DNA of 64,000 nt from Planctomycetota bacterium (GCA_024278955.1 JAJRSE010000102.1:62001-126000), one strand, 5' to 3'. Shown: positions 27,554 to 36,819, counted from the stretch's first letter. Made by a program: numbers and translations. Notes: a model not told the origin generated them from the sequence alone.

Positions 27554-28034
27554 GCTAACGACTTAGCGTGCGGTTGCCCTGGGGCGGGCACTCCCCTCCG
27601 CAGCTCTTCGAGTCCCTTGCGGATGGTCTTTCGGGACCCAACCAAAAACGGTTTCCGCCAATCTTGGGCCATCGCACAGGTCTAAGGAAATCTTGGTATG
27701 CCAGTCTCAAGGACCTGCCTTACTGTAATCGTACCAGCAAATTCCCCGCATGAGCGGCCTTCACAATCAAACCACCGTGAAATTAAGGACGGAAAGGACA
27801 ATCCCTTTATTCCTCCTACGCTGCATCGAGTGGATAGATTCAATTATTCGGTAGACCTGCTGCCGTAGCCGTGAACTTCGTCCTTCGTGATGATATACTC
27901 TCTACGTGAACGCATGGCGTCCTTCTTAGAGATGACTCAAGTCATCTACCAAAGAGAGCTTGCGTTTACCTAGGCTTTGTGTCTTTTTGAAGCGACTGAG
28001 TTTACCTACTAGTTGTCACCAGGAGAAACCTTCG
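27554..28034. other. Intergenic, no gene seen
   Basis: Sequence between the ISAs1 remnant and the DUF1080 gene. A small perfect hairpin AGATGACT-CA-AGTCATCT lies near 27930-27950; nothing else is supported. Confidence 0.5.
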
Positions 28035-28703
28035 ATGAAATTTTCACGCTCGATTTGCGCTACTTTGGGGTCCTTACTTGCTTTCATGATGCTCGGGCTC
28101 TTTTCTACCACGGCCCAGGCCGACTCTCATAAGGCGGGACCTTGGGTTTCGCTTTTCGACGGCAAAACGCTTGGAGATTGGAAGGCAAACGAAAATAAAG
28201 ACGCCTTCACCGTTGTCGATGGCTCCATCGTCGTCAATGGTCCTCGTGCGCATCTGTTCTATATGAGTAAGTGCAATGACTTCAAGAATTTTCACTTCCG
28301 CGCAGAAGTCAAAACCAGTCCCACAAGCAACTCGGGAATCTACTTCCACACCAAATGGCTGGACGAAGGGTGGCCCCAGAACGGCTACGAATCGCAAGTG
28401 AACGTAACTCACGGCGACCCCGTCAAGTCGGGCAGCCTATACAACACCGTAAAGATATTTGCCGAAGATATCGAAAAGGCGGGCCTTAGCAACGACACTT
28501 GGTGGATCCAAGAGATCATTGTTCGAGGCAAGCATGTGGTAGTGAAACTGAACGGAAATGTCGTGATCGACTATCAAGAGCCCGAGGACAAAGAGGGTAC
28601 GGTCAAGCTCAGCTCGGGTACTTTTGCTCTTCAAGCTCACGACCCCGGCAGCACGGCATACTTCCGTAACATCGAGGTCCGAAAACTTCCCGAAGACGAG
28701 TAA
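28035..28703 (+). CDS. Exported DUF1080 (3-keto-disaccharide hydrolase-like) protein
   Basis: A 222-residue protein with a signal peptide ending TTAQADS and a single concanavalin-like DUF1080 domain. The typical markers are WVSLFDGKTLGDWKA, FHFRAEVKTSPTSNSGIYFH, WLDEGWPQNGYESQVN and FALQAHDPGSTAYFRNIEVR. Some members of this large planctomycete/Bacteroidetes family hydrolyse 3-keto-glycosides; most are uncharacterised. AGGAG lies 10 bases before ATG 28035. It is followed by a strong palindrome and then the DegT-type gene. A second member is at 51315. Confidence 0.9.
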   Translation: MKFSRSICATLGSLLAFMMLGLFSTTAQADSHKAGPWVSLFDGKTLGDWKANENKDAFTVVDGSIVVNGPRAHLFYMSKCNDFKNFHFRAEVKTSPTSNSGIYFHTKWLDEGWPQNGYESQVNVTHGDPVKSGSLYNTVKIFAEDIEKAGLSNDTWWIQEIIVRGKHVVVKLNGNVVIDYQEPEDKEGTVKLSSGTFALQAHDPGSTAYFRNIEVRKLPEDE

Positions 28704-28737
28704 CGACTGTCCGTTGAGCTAGGAAGAACATTCATGA

Positions 28738-28764
28738 GCCGTGCGCTGCCGGGCAGCGCACGGC
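28738..28764. repeat. Perfect 13-bp palindrome between genes
   Basis: GCCGTGCGCTGCC (28738-28750), a central G, and the exact complement (28752-28764). No T-tract follows. It could be a REP-like element or attenuate transcription between the DUF1080 and DegT-type genes. Confidence 0.7.
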
Positions 28765-28818
28765 CCATTGCCCATTCTTTACCGATGGATTCCCTTTCTA
28801 CTTGGAGCGATATCTCGA

Positions 28819-30081
28819 ATGACCAAGCTAGCGATCAACGGCGGCTTGCCTACTAAGACCAAGCCTTTTCCGGCCTGGCCTCACTACGATGAACGAGAGC
28901 AGAAGGCTCTAACACGCGTTTTAGAAAGCCGCCAATGGTGGCGCACCGAAGGCACTTGTGTCACGCAGTTCGAGCAAGATTTCGCGGCCTTCCATAGCGC
29001 TAAACACGGCATCGCAATCACCAACGGCACACATGCTCTCGAAGTAGCAATCGCAGCGTTGGGAGTTGTGCCTGGCGATGAAGTGATCGTGCCGGACTCC
29101 ACTTTTGTGGCCACGGCCAGCGCGATCCTATTCGCCGGGGCGATGCCTGTCATGGTCGACATCTGTCGCGACACCGAGTGTATCGATCCCGACTTGGTCG
29201 AGGCGGCCATCACGCCGCGTACCAAAGGAATGATCCCAGTTCATCTAGGAGGGCATCCCGCAGACTTGGATCGCCTCAAGGAGATTGCCAACAAAAATCG
29301 ATTGTTTCTACTGGAAGATTGCGCCCATGCCCACGGCAGCGAATGGAACGGCCAGAAAGTAGGCACGCATGGGATCGCGGGAACTTTTAGTTTTCAATCG
29401 GGCAAGAACATGACTGCCGGTGAAGGTGGCATCATTATTACGAATGACGATGAGCTTGAACGCAAGCTTCGCTCGGTTCACGACTGTGGGCGTCTACCGG
29501 GTGAATGGTTTTATAGCCATTTTGCTTGTGGCTCGAATTATCGGCTGAGCGAATGGCAAGGAGCCATTCTGCAAGTCCAGTTAGAACGCCTCGACGACCA
29601 ACGCCGCCGTCGTGATGCCAATGGCACAGTCCTCGATCAGCTTCTGGCCGACATTCCCGGCATCACTCCACAAGCTCGCGACCCTCGTTGTACGCTCAAC
29701 GGTCACTATGCGTACATCTTTCACCTCGAGAGCAGCGCCTTCGCAGGCATCTCGGCACAACGATTTACGGAAGCGATGAACGCCGAAGGGATTCGCAATC
29801 AGGCACCCTATCCTCCGGTTCATAATCTTGACGTTTTCCAAAACGGAGCCTACAAAACCCGTCTTACGGGGGAACAAGCCAACGAAGAGCACGCCTTCTT
29901 GAAGGCCGATTTTCCCAACAGCCGGCGGGCAGCTACCGAGGGCTATTGGGTTCCGCAATACTGCCTACTCGGCGACGAGCAAGACATGGAAGAAATTGCT
30001 GCCGCAATCCGAAAGATTCAGTCGCACGCGGCGAGTCTCCTCCCTGGGGAAAGTTCGGGGGCAGAGAAAACGCCGGGCTAA
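28819..30081 (+). CDS. DegT/DnrJ/EryC1/StrS-type PLP aminotransferase
   Basis: A 420-residue type I fold PLP enzyme of the sugar-aminotransferase group. It has the N-terminal block LAINGGLPTKTKPFPAWP, ITNGTHALEVAIAALGVVPG, the cofactor aspartate in LLEDCAHAHGS, the PLP lysine in FSFQSGKNMTAGEGG, and the C-terminal HPxxH-like region. Members transaminate keto-sugars or inositols in cell-surface or antibiotic pathways. No partner sugar genes lie nearby, so the substrate is unknown. ATG 28819 is preceded by GGAG; an upstream in-frame ATG lies in the palindrome region and is unlikely. Confidence 0.88.
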   Translation: MTKLAINGGLPTKTKPFPAWPHYDEREQKALTRVLESRQWWRTEGTCVTQFEQDFAAFHSAKHGIAITNGTHALEVAIAALGVVPGDEVIVPDSTFVATASAILFAGAMPVMVDICRDTECIDPDLVEAAITPRTKGMIPVHLGGHPADLDRLKEIANKNRLFLLEDCAHAHGSEWNGQKVGTHGIAGTFSFQSGKNMTAGEGGIIITNDDELERKLRSVHDCGRLPGEWFYSHFACGSNYRLSEWQGAILQVQLERLDDQRRRRDANGTVLDQLLADIPGITPQARDPRCTLNGHYAYIFHLESSAFAGISAQRFTEAMNAEGIRNQAPYPPVHNLDVFQNGAYKTRLTGEQANEEHAFLKADFPNSRRAATEGYWVPQYCLLGDEQDMEEIAAAIRKIQSHAASLLPGESSGAEKTPG

Positions 30082-30126
30082 ACCGGCTTGGAATTGGGAA
30101 TGAAAGAGTCCTGCAGGGAAAAGCTA

Positions 30127-30846
30127 GTGTACTGCGTCACTATTGAGTGATCGTATTGCGCCATCGCCTGCCAGTAGGTAGAATTCTTTGATTCTCCCAA
30201 CAGGGAAGGTGTCTATGCGAATTGCAGTGGCGATTGATTTGACGTCGGAAGAGCAGGTAACGCTGGCGAAATACAGCCGAGGGCGTCACACTCCGATGCG
30301 TTTAGTGAAGCGTGCCCAGGTAGTCCTCTTAGCCGCCGAAGGCAAAACGACGCTCAGATCGCTGAGGAAGTGGGGATGGCCCGTGGACCGGTTGGTAAGT
30401 GGCGGAAACGGTTTGCCGGGCAGCGTTTGGGAGGGATTGAGAAGGACGCTCCACGTTCGGGAAATCCAGTCCTAATCGAGCAGAGTTGACCGAGAAGATT
30501 CTCGAAGCAACCACACAAACCGAGCCGGAACATGCCACGCACAAGCATCCTGCCGTGCTGCGTTGGCTCAAGCGTCCCCCACGATTTCACATGCACTTTA
30601 TCCCGACCAGCAGCAGTTGGCTGAACTTGGTTGAACGCTTTTTCGCCGACCTCACCAACAAGCGGCTCAGACGCGGAACGTTTCGCAACGTGCCTCAGCT
30701 AGTCAAAGCCATTCAAGCCTACGTCAAGCATCACAACGACAACACCGAAGGGTTCCACTGGAAGGCAACCGCTGAGGAAATTCTCGAAAAAGTGGCTCGC
30801 GTAAGGGCTACTCTGGATAAGATCAACTCTGTTTGACGCAGTACAC
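30127..30846 (+). mobile_element. IS630-family element, internally deleted
   Basis: The 720-bp element has perfect 13-bp terminal inverted repeats GTGTACTGCGTCA (30127-30139) and TGACGCAGTACAC (30834-30846), flanked by TA on both sides, as IS630 requires. Its transposase is broken in at least two frames and lacks its middle (see separate entry). It lies 45 bases after the DegT-type stop. Intact ends mean it could still move if a related transposase is supplied. Confidence 0.88.
30215..30836 (+). pseudogene. IS630-family transposase, frameshifted and deleted
   Basis: The N-terminal helix-turn-helix part is readable as MRIAVAIDLTSEEQVTLAK...RAQVVLLAAEGKT, then shifts frame to DAQIAEEVGMARGPVGKW near 30345. 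A second shift lies near 30470, after which LTEKILEATTQTEPEHATH runs straight into KHPAVLRWLKRPPRFHMHF. The part between those two blocks, which carries the first catalytic aspartates, is missing, perhaps through recombination at the short repeat ACGCAC. The C-terminal SSSWLNLVERFFADLT block with the last catalytic glutamate remains. Confidence 0.82.
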
Positions 30847-30848
30847 TA

Positions 30849-31203
30849 GGTCTTGAGCGTCTGGGCTTCTTGGGCTATCGCAAGCGAATTCTGCTTCACC
30901 GAAGTTCCGGGAATTTGCGATCAAATTTGCGTTAGCAGTTTCGACAGAAACAGGTTGAAAATGCCTTCGGACGGTGTGGCAGAAACGGGTTCATCAGTCG
31001 GTCTGGAACACTTTGGTTGGCCTCCCCGAATGCTCGAATCTTTCAAAGCAAAATCTCACAGGTCGGTTTGTCCTTGTGCCGTTTGCAAAAACCGGAACTA
31101 GGTTCAGAAGTGCGTTTCTTGTGCACTCATCTTGATGACGCGGATCGACCATCTTGGTCAGGCAAATCGCGGTCGATCGACTCAGACCTGTGTATCGATC
31201 CCT
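30849..31203. other. Intergenic, no gene seen
   Basis: About 350 bases between the IS630 element and the BlaR1 tail gene, with no supported reading frame or RNA. Confidence 0.5.
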
Positions 31204-31236
31204 TGCACCTCGTTCGGAGTTTGGAAACGAGGTGCA
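31204..31236 (-). terminator. Hairpin downstream of the BlaR1 tail gene
   Basis: TGCACCTCGTT (31204-31214) and AACGAGGTGCA (31226-31236) form an 11-bp stem with an 11-base loop, 15 bases past the stop of the minus-strand gene. There is no strong T-tract, so termination is likely but not certain. Confidence 0.55.
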
Positions 31237-31250
31237 TCGGACTCCGCGGC

Positions 31251-32639
31251 TCAGTTCTTGACATCGCCCTTGCTGTCCGGACCGGTGACATCGCCGAGTT
31301 CGATGACGTCGCCGGGTTTGGCAGCAGTCAGGTCAATCGTGAAGCGGATGCGGTTGTTGACGAAGTTGCCGTCCTTCACCGCCTTCATCTTGTATACGAG
31401 GCCGGCCATCAGGTACTTGATCTCGAAGCGGCCCTCGTCATCGGTGAGGCACCAGTGGATGGGAAACTTCACTGGCGGATACTTTTCGTTGACAAGAGAA
31501 CATTTCTCGCAATTAATGAAGTAACGCGCCGCAGGAAGATCGGTTTCGTTTTCGATCAAGCGTCCCGTGGCCCGGACGGACGGTTGGAGCTTGACCACGA
31601 TCTCCTCCGGGGCGTCTCCTTCCAGGCGGTACTGGCCGACAAGCGTTTCATCCCGATTCTTGAAGAACAATTGCCGCGGGCCTTTTCCGTCATAGAGGTA
31701 GACGGCGAACCGATCGGTCGCGAGAACGTTGGCTGAAAATTGCGGGCTCCAGAACCTGTCTCGCTCGGTCTGTCCATGGACAAAGAGGTCAGAGATTGGT
31801 TTCCCGCGGGGTCCGACGGCGCGGCCGGGAATTGAGACGCCGGCATCCAACACGAGATCAGAGGTAAACGAGGTCGCGTCGGTGGCTGGATCGATCTGTT
31901 TCAGCAGGTGCCAGTTTGAGACCTGCTGGGGCCAAATCGTGGGGATGACGCCGCCCGACGCATCATAACCGTCAATCGTCTCGGCACCGGCTGCCAGGGG
32001 ATAGCCCGGAACCTGCATCGTCACCAACAACACGCCGGGACCGGGCAGAGCGAGCACGCGGTAGCGGCCGTCACTGTCCGTCCCGTAGCGCTGCGTGATC
32101 CAATCCCAATCCAGCCCCGATTTCTCCAGTGCGTGAGGATTCTTCTTTAGAGCCAGATATCCGACCGTCGCTGAAAGCGGTTCGCCGCTCTGCTTGTCGG
32201 TGACGCGGCCTTCGATCCAGATTCCCCGCTTCACCTGAATCTCGATGCGCTTCGCGTCGCCGTCCTCAAGACTGAGCGAGACGTCCTGCGACGTCATCAG
32301 GTACGGCTCGGACTTTCGCGGTACGGCTTCGAGGACGTGTCCCTCCCCCGGCGGCATGCCGGTGATGCGGAAGCGGCCTCGCCCGTCGGTCACCGACCGC
32401 ATGTGGTGTGTATCGAGCCGCAACTGCACGTCCGGTTCCTTGAACAGACGCTCGACGTACACCGGCACGTTGGCGACCGGCTCACCCGTGTCATAGTCCG
32501 TGACGACCCCTTCCACCGGAACCGAGGGGCCGACGGCATAGGTGAAGTCCCGTCCCACAAACACGTCTTTCGCCCCGCCGGGATTTTGAGCAATGTGCGG
32601 CAGGCTCACCGTCTCCATCTCGCGACCGAGGACAGACAC
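31251..32639 (-). pseudogene. C-terminal part of BlaR1-type receptor, frameshifted from its front
   Basis: 462 codons without a credible start of its own. The frame stays open upstream as DDQLVKLVFNADRVEARPVS, meeting the end of the 32606-34294 frame. The product has repeated carboxypeptidase-regulatory-like (Ig-like) domains, each with a phrase such as VEGVVTDYDTGEPVANVPV, GRGRFRITGMPPG and IEGRVTDKQSGEPLSATV. In planctomycetes such domains commonly follow an M56 peptidase in one polypeptide. A one- or two-base shift near 32640-32720 separates the two parts; whether this is mutation or sequencing error cannot be judged here. Confidence 0.7.
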
Positions 32640-34294
32640 TGGGCGAGCTTCAACACGATCGGCATTGAAGACGAGCTTGACCAGTTGATCGTCGCCGATG
32701 CCACCAATTGCGTCTGCAAGTAGTTGAATCGCTTGTGCATCTCCTGACGCTTGCGGATTTCCTGAGTCGTCACCGCATCCAGCACGATCTCAAACCGCCC
32801 CTGCTCATCCGTCGTCCCCAACTCGCGCAGTAGTCCCTCCCTATTCGCCAAGACAGTGTACCTCTGCGACGCCACGGCCAGCCAAATCTTCGCCCCGGCA
32901 ATCGGTTCACCTTGTGGCGTCTCCACACGCCCGGAATACGACCGTGGTTCTGTCGAACTTTCACGATTTGCCACTGGTGAATCATTGCCGAATGAGGTCT
33001 CTTCCACTGACTCTTTGGGAGTCACGACCCCTGAGCTGTCCTCGACGACTACCGCCTCTGCTTCGGCTTGCGAAACGCCGGGCGACAAGCCGACGAGTCC
33101 TGTGATCGTCGTGCCAATAACTCCGCCAACTAATACGGCAACCAACAAGAGATTACCCACGCGTGTAGAAAGAGCGCGAGACGTATCCATAATGCGCGTA
33201 ACTCGCTGGGCAAGCATCGAGCGGAGCGAGACGATGCCCACGCCGGCCATCGCAATGGGTGCCGTGGATAGTTCGGCGATGTCGACCAGTCGGTGTGCAT
33301 ACTCTTGACGATCGCCGCCATAGGCGACGACGTAGTCGTCGCAGACTTCCTCGGCCGTCGCCTCTAGACGATGGGAGAGTTTCCACAGCAACGGTTGAAA
33401 GAAAAACACGGCTGTGGAAATTTGGCGGAGTAGGTTCCAATGGCAATCGCGACGCTTCAGGTGAGCCAATTCGTGGATGAGCACGTTGCGAATCGAGAGT
33501 CCTTGGTCTACCTCGGGCAACAGCACGGCAGGCCGACGAATACCTGCCAGGCAAGGACTCGGCAGATAGGGGCTTCGCAATACACGAGGCGCTGAAACTT
33601 CTAATGTTGAGGCGACTTCCTGGCAAACTCGCTGCTCGTTTCCATCGGCTCGCACTGCCTGTCGTCGCAATCCAGCCAACCGCCACCAGGAGGCGGCAAG
33701 TCGTCCGATGAGAAGAACCGAGAAAACCAACCAAACGGCGACAACACTCAAAGCCAGCAATCCAAATCGCCCAAGGGAGAATCTTGTGGAAGTCGCCGGG
33801 GCAGGTTCAATCGCCAATGATTCGGTTGCAGCAGACGAGAGACCCGTCACTTCTGCCTGTCCGGAAACCAGCGGAACTAGTGCTTCGATTACTGAGTTTT
33901 CACTCGTCGGTGCGATCGCGCGTAACGACTCGATTTGGGACGAAACAACAGGAGGGGATTCGACAGACAAAGCTTCGGGAACGGGAAAGACTAACTCCTT
34001 CTCCGCAACGATATCTTCCGTAACTGCGTAGCCCCAACCTTTGGGCAACTCGAGCGACCAGCCTGAAACGCCCATCTGCGACAGCCCCCAGGTGGCCAGC
34101 GGACAGATGAATACAGCAGCCATCGTCGTCCGATAAACGACCGATTGCACGGCAGAGCCTCGCTTGCGCAAAAAACTCCCGATCATCAGGCCAGCCAAAA
34201 TGAGCAGCGTGGATTGCAAGAACCAATTCACGCTAAACTCGACGGCGCCCGTCGCCGCGTCGACAAACGTCATTTGAGTGTTAAGCCAGTTCAT
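32606..34294 (-). CDS. BlaR1-type M56 peptidase receptor (front part)
   Basis: 562 codons. The N-terminal region has membrane helices (FLQSTLLILAGLMIGSFL and YRTTMAAVFICPLATWGL), then an M56 zinc-peptidase domain with HELAHLKRRDCHW and the third ligand in EATAEEVCDDYVVAYGG. A further helix (LLLVAVLVGGVIGTTITGLVG) leads outside the membrane to the first carboxypeptidase-regulatory-like domain (YSGRVETPQGEPIAGAKIWL). The last 40 residues are out of frame. In beta-lactam sensing, BlaR1 cleaves BlaI; here the outer part is different, so the signal is unknown. It follows blaI by 26 bases. Confidence 0.85.
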   Translation of the reverse strand: MNWLNTQMTFVDAATGAVEFSVNWFLQSTLLILAGLMIGSFLRKRGSAVQSVVYRTTMAAVFICPLATWGLSQMGVSGWSLELPKGWGYAVTEDIVAEKELVFPVPEALSVESPPVVSSQIESLRAIAPTSENSVIEALVPLVSGQAEVTGLSSAATESLAIEPAPATSTRFSLGRFGLLALSVVAVWLVFSVLLIGRLAASWWRLAGLRRQAVRADGNEQRVCQEVASTLEVSAPRVLRSPYLPSPCLAGIRRPAVLLPEVDQGLSIRNVLIHELAHLKRRDCHWNLLRQISTAVFFFQPLLWKLSHRLEATAEEVCDDYVVAYGGDRQEYAHRLVDIAELSTAPIAMAGVGIVSLRSMLAQRVTRIMDTSRALSTRVGNLLLVAVLVGGVIGTTITGLVGLSPGVSQAEAEAVVVEDSSGVVTPKESVEETSFGNDSPVANRESSTEPRSYSGRVETPQGEPIAGAKIWLAVASQRYTVLANREGLLRELGTTDEQGRFEIVLDAVTTQEIRKRQEMHKRFNYLQTQLVASATINWSSSSSMPIVLKLAQCLSSVARWRR

Positions 34295-34320
34295 GGCACG
34301 TCTCCTTAGGTAGTACGGCC

Positions 34321-34695
34321 CTATTTCTTGCCGCGTCGGTTGATCAGTTTGCGAATTTCGTCGATTTCCTTCCGCGATACATTTTCGTTTTTCAGCAAGT
34401 GAGCCACGAGCGTCCCCGCGTTGCCGCCGAAGACGCGCTCGACCAAGTCGCGTGTTGCGCTGCTCTTAAACTTGTCCTCTTGCACGAGAGGAACGAAAAC
34501 AAAGGTTCGCCCCTCAGTTTCGTGCGAAACCGAGCCTTTTTCTTCTAGTCCGCGCAGGAGAGTCTGCACAGTGCTGTGGGCGATTGGCTCCGCAGCATTG
34601 ATCGCATCAGTAATCTCACGGGCAGTAGCGCGTCCCATTTCCCACAGCACTTGCATGATGAGGAGTTGTACGCGACCAAGCTGGGTTGCTGTCAT
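34321..34695 (-). CDS. BlaI/MecI/CopY-family repressor
   Basis: A 124-residue winged-helix repressor. MTATQLGRVQLLIMQVLWEM begins the DNA-binding domain, STVQTLLRGLEEKGSVSHE is the recognition helix and wing, and the C-terminal helix VSRKEIDEIRKLINRRGK serves dimerisation. Partner of the M56 receptor encoded just downstream, which would be expected to cleave it on stimulus. The start at 34695 is chosen because the winged-helix domain starts there; an upstream run of 45 codons crosses the putative operator. Confidence 0.9.
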   Translation of the reverse strand: MTATQLGRVQLLIMQVLWEMGRATAREITDAINAAEPIAHSTVQTLLRGLEEKGSVSHETEGRTFVFVPLVQEDKFKSSATRDLVERVFGGNAGTLVAHLLKNENVSRKEIDEIRKLINRRGKK

Positions 34696-34726
34696 AACCA
34701 ATAATCTCCGTCTGGCGAAATCGTCG

Positions 34727-34740
34727 TTTAGTACACTAAA
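34727..34740. promoter_or_regulatory. Putative BlaI operator
   Basis: TTTAGTACACTAAA is a 14-bp dyad (TTTAG/CTAAA around TACA), 32-45 bases before the blaI start. BlaI-family repressors bind dyads with a central TACA/TGTA, so autoregulation is plausible. Only one copy was seen. Confidence 0.5.
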
Positions 34741-34839
34741 TTTAACAGAGTAGATGAATGCTGTCAACTCGCCCGCGAAAAGCTCGCTGACAACCTCGAA
34801 TTCATTGCAAAACTCGAAACAAGAGGGCAAGAGCGGGCG

Positions 34840-35688
34840 ATGATCTACAAAACGCTTGTGCTCACTGGGCTACGCCGCAACGAGTTAGCGTCGCTAACGG
34901 TCGGCTCGCTGGTGCTCGACGGCCCCACACCTTGCGCAACCCTCGAAGCGGGCGACGCCAAGAACCGCCAGCAGAGCAAGATACCGCTGCGGACAGACCT
35001 TGCGGCGGAACTGGCTCGATGGGTATCGGAAAAGCAGGAAGCTCACAGCCGCGGCTATGGAGCTACTGGTGACGTACTAAGCATTGAAGCGGCAAAGGGC
35101 GAACAACTGCCGCTCGATACGTTGCTCTTCCCGAGTGTGACCCGAGAGTTTATCAAGGTACTCGACCGCGACCTTGCAGCAGCGGGCATCGCCAAGTGTG
35201 ACGACCGAGGGCGAACGATCGACGTTCACGCTTTGCGGCACACTTACGGTTCGCTGCTTTCTGCTGGTGGCGTTGCGCCACGAACCGCCCAAGCGGCAAT
35301 GCGACATAGCTCGATCGATTTAACGATGAACGTCTACACCGACCCGAGAGTTCTCGACGTGCATGGTGCCTTAGATGCGCTGCCACAACTGCCGCTCGAC
35401 TCATCGCCACAAATCGACCACCACCAACGAGCTACCGGCACCGACGCCCGCGACATTGACTACAGCCGCGATACTGTACAAACCACTGGTCGAGTGGTTG
35501 CACTAATGGTTGCACCAAATTCTGACAAAGGGTGCATATCGGGGGCAATTGCTGACAATTGGGCGGAAAATTCCAACGCCACAGGAAAGCGTTCTCGCCC
35601 TGGAAAACTAGATGTTTCCCGAGAAAAACAAAGCGACGCCGACGGGAATCGAACCCGCAACCTCCGGATCGACAGTCCGGTGCTCTAA
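34840..35688 (+). pseudogene. Tyrosine integrase, N-terminally truncated
   Basis: The catalytic domain is whole: first arginine in LVLTGLRRNELASL, then HALRHTYGSLLS (HxxR), MRHSSIDLTMNVYTD (third His and the nucleophile Tyr). The N-terminal core-binding domain that such integrases have is missing; the open frame reaches only about 30 codons upstream of the ATG (LAREKLADNLEFIAKLE), where similarity to integrase stops. The C-terminal tail DHHQRATGTDARDIDYSR is shared with the remnant at 8551. The last 18 codons read through the antisense strand of tRNA-Asp. Confidence 0.75.
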
Positions 35689-35707
35689 CCAATTGAGCTA
35701 CGGCGCC
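35634..35707 (-). tRNA. tRNA-Asp (anticodon GTC)
   Basis: Minus-strand reading: acceptor GGCGCCG/CGGCGTC, D arm GCTC/GAGC, anticodon stem CCGGA/TCCGG with loop CTGTCGA giving GTC, T arm GCGGG-TTCGATT-CCCGT, discriminator G. 74 nucleotides. The integrase frame overlaps its 3' part by 55 bases, so it is a probable attachment site. Confidence 0.94.
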
Positions 35708-36044
35708 ACACTGCTATTACAGTGTCGCTCTCACTTCATCGATAAAATTAGATGAAGAATACTAAAACAATGCTGCTAAATCTGTGATCACGGGCACCGA
35801 AACACTGGAGGCGAACTCTTTCCCCCCGCAATCTTAGGGCGGTGAAAGAGCCCATTATAGGTAAGTTGCCAGGCCTGGAAAGCCCCTCTCAAATTTTCCT
35901 TAGTTTGCCAGTTTTTAACCCGAGGACCTCAAAAGCCGCCGTTTCTCCTGCCTTCCGACTATTCGAGAGAGGCCTTGGCAAAGTATCGGCTTTTGATTGC
36001 CAAAACTGCATCGCAACCTCTGCAAAATGAAGGGAGTTACCAAG
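35708..36044. other. Spacer between two tRNA genes
   Basis: About 340 bases with no supported gene, between tRNA-Asp and tRNA-Arg on the same strand. It may hold the promoter for tRNA-Asp. Confidence 0.5.
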
Positions 36045-36118
36045 TACCCCGGGCAGGACTTGAACCTGCAACATCCGCTTTAGAAGAGCGGTGCTCTATC
36101 CAGTTGAGCTACCGGGGC
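36045..36118 (-). tRNA. tRNA-Arg (anticodon TCT)
   Basis: Minus-strand reading: acceptor GCCCCGG/CCGGGGT (first pair G-U), D arm GCTC/GAGC, anticodon stem CCGCT/AGCGG with loop CTTCTAA giving TCT, T arm GCAGG-TTCAAGT-CCTGC, discriminator A. 74 nucleotides. It decodes AGA (and possibly AGG). Confidence 0.93.
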
Positions 36119-36298
36119 AGTGGAAGCCGATTGCGTTTTAATCAGAGCAAAGGGCATTCAGAGCATCCACTGTAGCGGTTTACGACCCCCTTGTCAGCCG
36201 TTGTTTTGGGGCTGAAGAGTGGCATCTTAATCGCAGGCGTCGACCCTCATGGCGATTGCTTGGACGATTGAGGAAATTCAAAGCTGGCTCGCCGAGTG

Positions 36299-36694
36299 TT
36301 AAACGGCGCTTGCCTGTCTGCGGACATCACGAACAAAACCGATCAGGTCGCGCCGGCTAAGGACCCCTACAATACGTCCCTCTTCGACGATGGGAATGCG
36401 ACGAATTGAATTGTTGCAGAAGATGCATGCCGCATCGTCTAGCGATGCGTTTATGTCAAGCGAGTTGACTTCCTTTGTCATGTAGTCGCCCACAAGACTG
36501 GCCTCGATGTCCGCTTTGTACACGAGGTCGATGATGTCGAACTCGGTAATCACTCCAAGCAGCAAACCCTGCTCGTCGACCACGGGCAAGCCGCTAACTA
36601 AGTGATCCAGCAGTAACGAGATAGCCTGATCAATCGTTGCCTGAGCAGCAACGACGACGACCTGTTCGGTCATGATGTCTTTGACTCGGTTCAT
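36299..36694 (-). CDS. CBS-domain-pair protein
   Basis: A 131-residue protein made of two CBS motifs. The first runs through VKDIMTEQVVVVAAQATIDQ, LVSGLPVVDEQGLLLGVITE and the second through VGDYMTKEVNSLDI, NNSIRRIPIVEEGRIVGVLSRRDLI. Such stand-alone pairs bind adenine nucleotides and act as energy sensors or regulate partners. The ATG at 36694 is preferred; the frame extends 28 codons further upstream with no clear ribosome site. No obvious partner is adjacent. Confidence 0.85.
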   Translation of the reverse strand: MNRVKDIMTEQVVVVAAQATIDQAISLLLDHLVSGLPVVDEQGLLLGVITEFDIIDLVYKADIEASLVGDYMTKEVNSLDINASLDDAACIFCNNSIRRIPIVEEGRIVGVLSRRDLIGFVRDVRRQASAV

Positions 36695-36819
36695 AATATG
36701 AGGTCTGTTCCGAAAATGAGGTCCGCAGCAAACTGTGACAGATAGATACACTCTTGCAAGCATACTGCGCGAAAACACACCGTGACGGCAAAACCTGAGG
36801 CGTATTTTTCGTGAGAAAG

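Noticed and set aside
30853-31101. Plus-strand frames after the IS630 element
   Set aside because: Short, no ribosome site, no family; downstream ones are antisense to the BlaR1 tail.
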